Source of the DNA: Warburgia ugandensis
Taxonomy: Eukaryota > Streptophyta > Magnoliopsida > Canellales > Canellaceae
Length of the DNA: 64,000 nt
Direction of reading: 5' to 3'
Assembly (NCBI GenBank): GCA_035236585.1
Contig: CP141132.1
Location: forward strand, 40,303,880-40,367,879
A program made the translations under genes and the position numbers. The notes below the pieces were generated by a model. That model saw only the letters and a list, made by a program, of their open reading frames with translations, made no database searches and was not told the DNA's origin. Shown here in pieces: positions 60,046 to 64,000 of this stretch; within the stretch, counting starts at the first letter, position 1; every line of letters begins with the position of its first letter.

Positions 60046-62864
60046 CAAGCTATGCTTAGTAGGGGAGATTTAAGAAAACATGTTAATTATATATGAATTA
60101 AGCATTTTGCACCAATTGGAATATTCAATTATCCGCAAGCCATTGATAAAGTATCTCTTTATAATTATTTTTCATCATATGAATATAAAAATCCTACTTT
60201 AGAGATTACACTTTACATAATATATACAATCCACTGGTATTTTAAATATTTATCATTATCATTTTCCATATGATACCATACTCTGTATAATAAATCTATC
60301 CATTCATTTTCTCATAGGAAAACTTTTATAAAACTACACCCTCCAAATACATACATTTAGGACTATATTATATATATTGAAATCGTTAAAATCCATACAA
60401 AGTTATGAACATCGTCCATAGGTTTTGTAACTTCCATTCCCAAACTATACTAGGTCTCATACATATACCCCTTACCATACGGGGTTCATAAAACTCCAGC
60501 CATTGCTGGGAAAACAATATAAGGCATATCATCATGCCATGTCATATAAGGTCTCTCATAGTGCTGCTATATATACATGTTTCGTGGACAGAGTGCACAA
60601 TGGATACAATAGTCCTCTTTGGGTCCCTCACGTCTGCCTCACCAGCGTCTTTTGGCAACCCTCAAGGACATGCACTATAGTGCATCAAATATAAGGACTA
60701 CTATGCCACAGTCTCAATCTGTACAATGCACCTGGATAACTGTATAATAATCCATTGATACCAACTGTGGAAATAACAAAACCCGTGTCCGCATGGGGGG
60801 GACCATGGCTGTCACAGTGGGGGCTTTCCCATGAATGCCCCACCTGACATTTAGCCTCGCATTAGGCATGGTATCATCATATAATAAATTTTGGAGAGCG
60901 GGTGGTCAAACCCTATAACTCTCCTAGCATAATATCCCCAGGCCTATGCCTGTCTAAATCAAAACTCTCAGGCACCATGCCTAGATGTAAAATAATAATA
61001 CACAGGCATCTTGCCTATCCATAATATATATATGAATATTTCATCATAATCCTAACATCCTCACTTATTAGGTGATCGTCCACCAAGGATGTCATGTAAA
61101 ATCCTAGACTCATACATCACATATGATGTAATGGTACCCATGTACCATAAATGTCTTTTTATTACAACAACAACTATGATATTTTTAAGAACAGATCATG
61201 TGTATCCAATAATGTCACAAGTATGTATCAATTATAAGCATGTCATTCATATAGTATTTCAAGTTACCAATCTTTATCATTCATAAGTAATCATTCTCAT
61301 AATCACATATGTATGAAATGCACAGTTTAATTGACATAATGTTTATCACAAGTAATAAGATCATGTTTAAAACATGCATCTTAATATTAAAACATGCTTT
61401 CTTAATTCTTCACCTACCTCGTATGGGAGGTTCATCCATTTTCCACTAGCTGATCGAGTCCGTGCACGTCAATCTATACGATGCATAAAAATTCTTTTCT
61501 TAATACCTTCACGTACATATAGGTATTTATATTTAATTATGGTCTAACTATCTGATCCTACGTCCTTAGTATTTGATTATAAACTTAGGGTTGTGATCAT
61601 AGAGTCAAGGTCCATGTTTCTCATTCTATTCAGTTCATTTCAAGTCTAATTAATCCATTCTCAACCTTGGACTAATACTTTCGTATGATTTTTTTTTATT
61701 AGGACTGTCAACTCTAATTGAAGATCCAATGGTTACTTAGGGTTCTAATTAATCTTGGGTAGTCATAATTTTTCCTAAATTTTCACTCTTTTCATCATAA
61801 TTTTAAGAATCCGATGCAATCCAAGGCCTGGATTATCGTTATCAGATCTTTACATGGACGATGAAGACTCATGTGAGTTGATCAACGCTCCTTTGGATGT
61901 CTATCCTTAGTTTAGGGTTGAGATCTAGGGTTTGATCTGTGTGGCCATCTAAGTTGTGTTTTTCATCGACTTACATGTTTAGATTTAACTAATTTAAGGG
62001 TGTACATTGGTCGAATAGACCATTACTAGTTTTAGATTGACAATCAAAACTCATCTGTGGGGTTCGATCGTCAATCCAACGTCAACGAGTCACTGTTTGA
62101 ATAGTGACTGATCGGATGACTAAGGTTTCTTGCTAGTTTTTCATCCAAATTACAACATCCTAATCACATCCTAGCTAATTCAGGGTTGTAGGATTCATCT
62201 GTGGTGTTTGATCATCGATCAGATATCCAGAAGTTACTGTGTGAACAGTAACCGATCAGACGGTCCAGATTATCTTATCTGTTTTCTAGCACAGATCACA
62301 ATTTTCATCCAATATAACTTTTCTTGGGTATTGATCTACCCATTACTAAACATGGATTAACAATTCAACTGTCAGATTATCATTTAAACCTAGATGTAGC
62401 ATAAAATCAAACATATTTAACAAAAGTTCATCAATTCAACAGATGCGCTTCACGGATCCTACCTTCAGAGCATATTCTCGTGCTTCCTCCACCCTTGGAT
62501 GAGCCGGATTATCATTGATTTTAGGTGAAACCTCCTTGATCTGGTCACATGAAAATCCCCTCTTCAATCGATGGCCTAAATCATCTTGGATCCATCCAAA
62601 ACCATGGGGTTTTGGCTCTTCTAGGCCAACCGTAGAAGATGGCTAGCTCAGATCAATGATTCGAGGTACCTTCATCTCCGGTGGCAGCCTGTAAACTCCG
62701 GTTGACTATCAAACCATGGTTTCCTCTCCCTGATTGTGGTAGAACAAAAGGACTTTTGCCCTAAACTTGGAGGCTGGCACAATGGGGGGTTCATACCTAA
62801 AATTCGAGCCCCCAATCACCGCCAACGAGCTTCTCCTTCTTCAGCAACATGAAACCCCCAAAAC

Positions 62865-62975
62865 CCATCTTCTCTTCTTCTTCTCCGGTGGGCGTGCACT
62901 CCTCTAGCTCCTTTTTCCCTTTCCTTTCCTCTCTTCTCTTCTCTTCTCTCCTCTCTTCTTCTTATTCTTCTTATT
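62865..62975 (+). repeat. pyrimidine-rich tract in A4
   Basis: CTT/CTC-rich run ('ttctcttctcttctctcc') that produces a Ser/Phe-rich open frame at 62849-63154 with no protein character. Confidence 0.8.
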
Positions 62976-63783
62976 TCCTTTGTTCATCAGGTTTTGGGAA
63001 CAGACTTCCACAATTTTCATCAATTAAGTGGTGGTTCCATTATCAAAATGGCCCCCTCCTTTTTTGTTATCTTATTTCCTTTCTTTTTTTTCCATTATTT
63101 TATTATACTAATGATGTTGTTCAAACATCACAATTTCAATCAAAAGCATGCTGACCAGAAATTATGACATTTCAATGTTTCTTGACTGTCTATGTTAGAT
63201 TTCTGCAAGTTGGGCCCACTTAGCAAATTTACTAAAATACCCTTTTGTAAGAAAATTACTGTTTATTCATCCAATCTCCAATTTTAGCAAAATTAGTATC
63301 GTTGGATTCATATTGACTAGTAGAATCCAGATTTTAGAATTTCAACTTCATGTTCTTAGCTTTTTTTTTACTTTTAATTATCAAAATAGCCCTGACTTCG
63401 AAGTCCCATAACTTTTTCATCTGAACTCTTTTTTCAGACTCTTTGGCTCATTGGATTCCATTTTCTAAGCACTATCTAATGGTTTTAGTTTTAGTTTCAA
63501 ATTATTATTCTATAAAAAGATATATCCCTTGAAAACTTATAACCCGATCATGGAATAGTAAAATTTTGGGGTGAAATTCATCCATAATCCACTTTCAATG
63601 TTCTTGATGTCATTAAACTAAAATTTTCAAGTAAATTTCCAAAATTCATGTTTACATCCCAAATTCCACTTCTATATAAAATTATTTTCTTTTAGTCAAA
63701 AATCCAATTATATTCCAGAATTTCAAATTTCACATAACAACCCCTAGAATAGTATTTACAAAATTTGGGGTTGTTACAGATAC

Positions 63784-64000
63784 GAAGCAAATTGGACTTA
63801 CTAACTAATAGGCACATGGAACTACTTTGATAATAGAAACCTTTAATAATAAGAAACCCCAAGGAATTTTATTGAATCATTGCCAACTTACACCAAAAAT
63901 TGTGCATATATAACATGTATATAATCTGGAAATTGTGCATAAAACTAAGCACTAAAACTTAATCTAAGCTACAATAAAAGCCATCTAACACTCACAATCT
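63784..64000 (-). repeat. C2 LTR, continuation beyond A4
   Basis: Contains 'ggaattttattgaatcattgcc' and 'gtgcat...' text comparable to C1 at about 56245-56400 ('gaactttattaattgaatac'). Runs off the window. Confidence 0.5.

Larger units (their letters stand above)
59642..63778 (-). mobile_element. unit A4: A-family LTR, 4137 bp, divergent
   Basis: Plus-strand ends TAAGATACCCAGG (degraded TGTGATACCC) and GGGGTTGTTACA. Flanks GATAT and GATAC agree at 4 of 5 bases, a likely decayed target duplication. It has the hairpin and the 'cttttagcctc...gcatggtatcatcat' block of the family but no GAGG module or GATC tract; its inner part resembles other gypsy LTRs instead, and it holds a block shared with the nested element. 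It is inserted in the C2 LTR. Confidence 0.75.

Overview
The window looks like plant (angiosperm) nuclear DNA: a very AT-rich, gene-poor interval built almost wholly from transposable elements in different states of decay. The evidence is plant-type LTR-retrotransposon signatures (a TGGTATCAGAGC primer site, Athila/Tat-type primer sites, a chromodomain-type Ty3/gypsy tail), an En/Spm (CACTA) element with TNP2, TNPA and Ulp1-like remnants, and a degenerate TTTAGGG-like tract. No intact host gene, tRNA, rRNA or CRISPR array was found. Almost every short open frame is an accidental shadow inside repeats. The species cannot be told from the sequence alone.

Layout. 1-1890: a minus-strand chromovirus-type Ty3/gypsy remnant (3' LTR, polypurine tract, integrase/chromodomain tail). 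2478-15098: an Athila/Tat-like, gag-only element (called B) on the plus strand, split by a 5.1-kb solo-LTR-like unit (A1, 5318-10400, target duplication TGTGG). 16511-21244: a second such unit (A2, duplication CTTCC) in unassigned repetitive DNA. 25026-25111: another gypsy integrase scrap, cut by a third, truncated unit (A3, 25112 to about 29205). 29211-29631: a 421-bp TRIM-like element with 57-bp terminal repeats. 29632 to about 37135: a decayed CACTA element on the minus strand. About 37136-40826: a truncated unit, A6. 41074-48463: unit A5 (duplication GTTTA), with a 2.6-kb LTR-like element nested inside it at 45374-47949 (duplication GAAGT). 48469-51690: unassigned DNA followed by CACTA-like subterminal repeats. 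51690-58080: a minus-strand relative of B (called C1). 58081-58690: an Athila/Tat reverse transcriptase-RNase H fragment. 58726-64000: a second C-type LTR (C2), split by unit A4 (59642-63778).

The A units are the main discovery. They are long (4.1-5.1 kb), bounded by TG...CA-like ends and 5-bp target duplications, and lack internal coding DNA, so they are best read as solo LTRs of a chromovirus-like family. They share terminal ends that mirror each other over about 23 nt, a nearly perfect 14-15-bp hairpin about 365-430 bp from one end, a TATAAATA box in three copies, a GATC-dense tract and a CpG-rich island.

Most unexpectedly, a colinear block of about 380 bp is shared between five A units and the internal leader of the unrelated Athila/Tat-like elements B and C1. 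It carries a 27-nt GAGG-CCTC-GAGG core at constant spacing in most of the seven copies. This shared module is the best candidate here for something undescribed.
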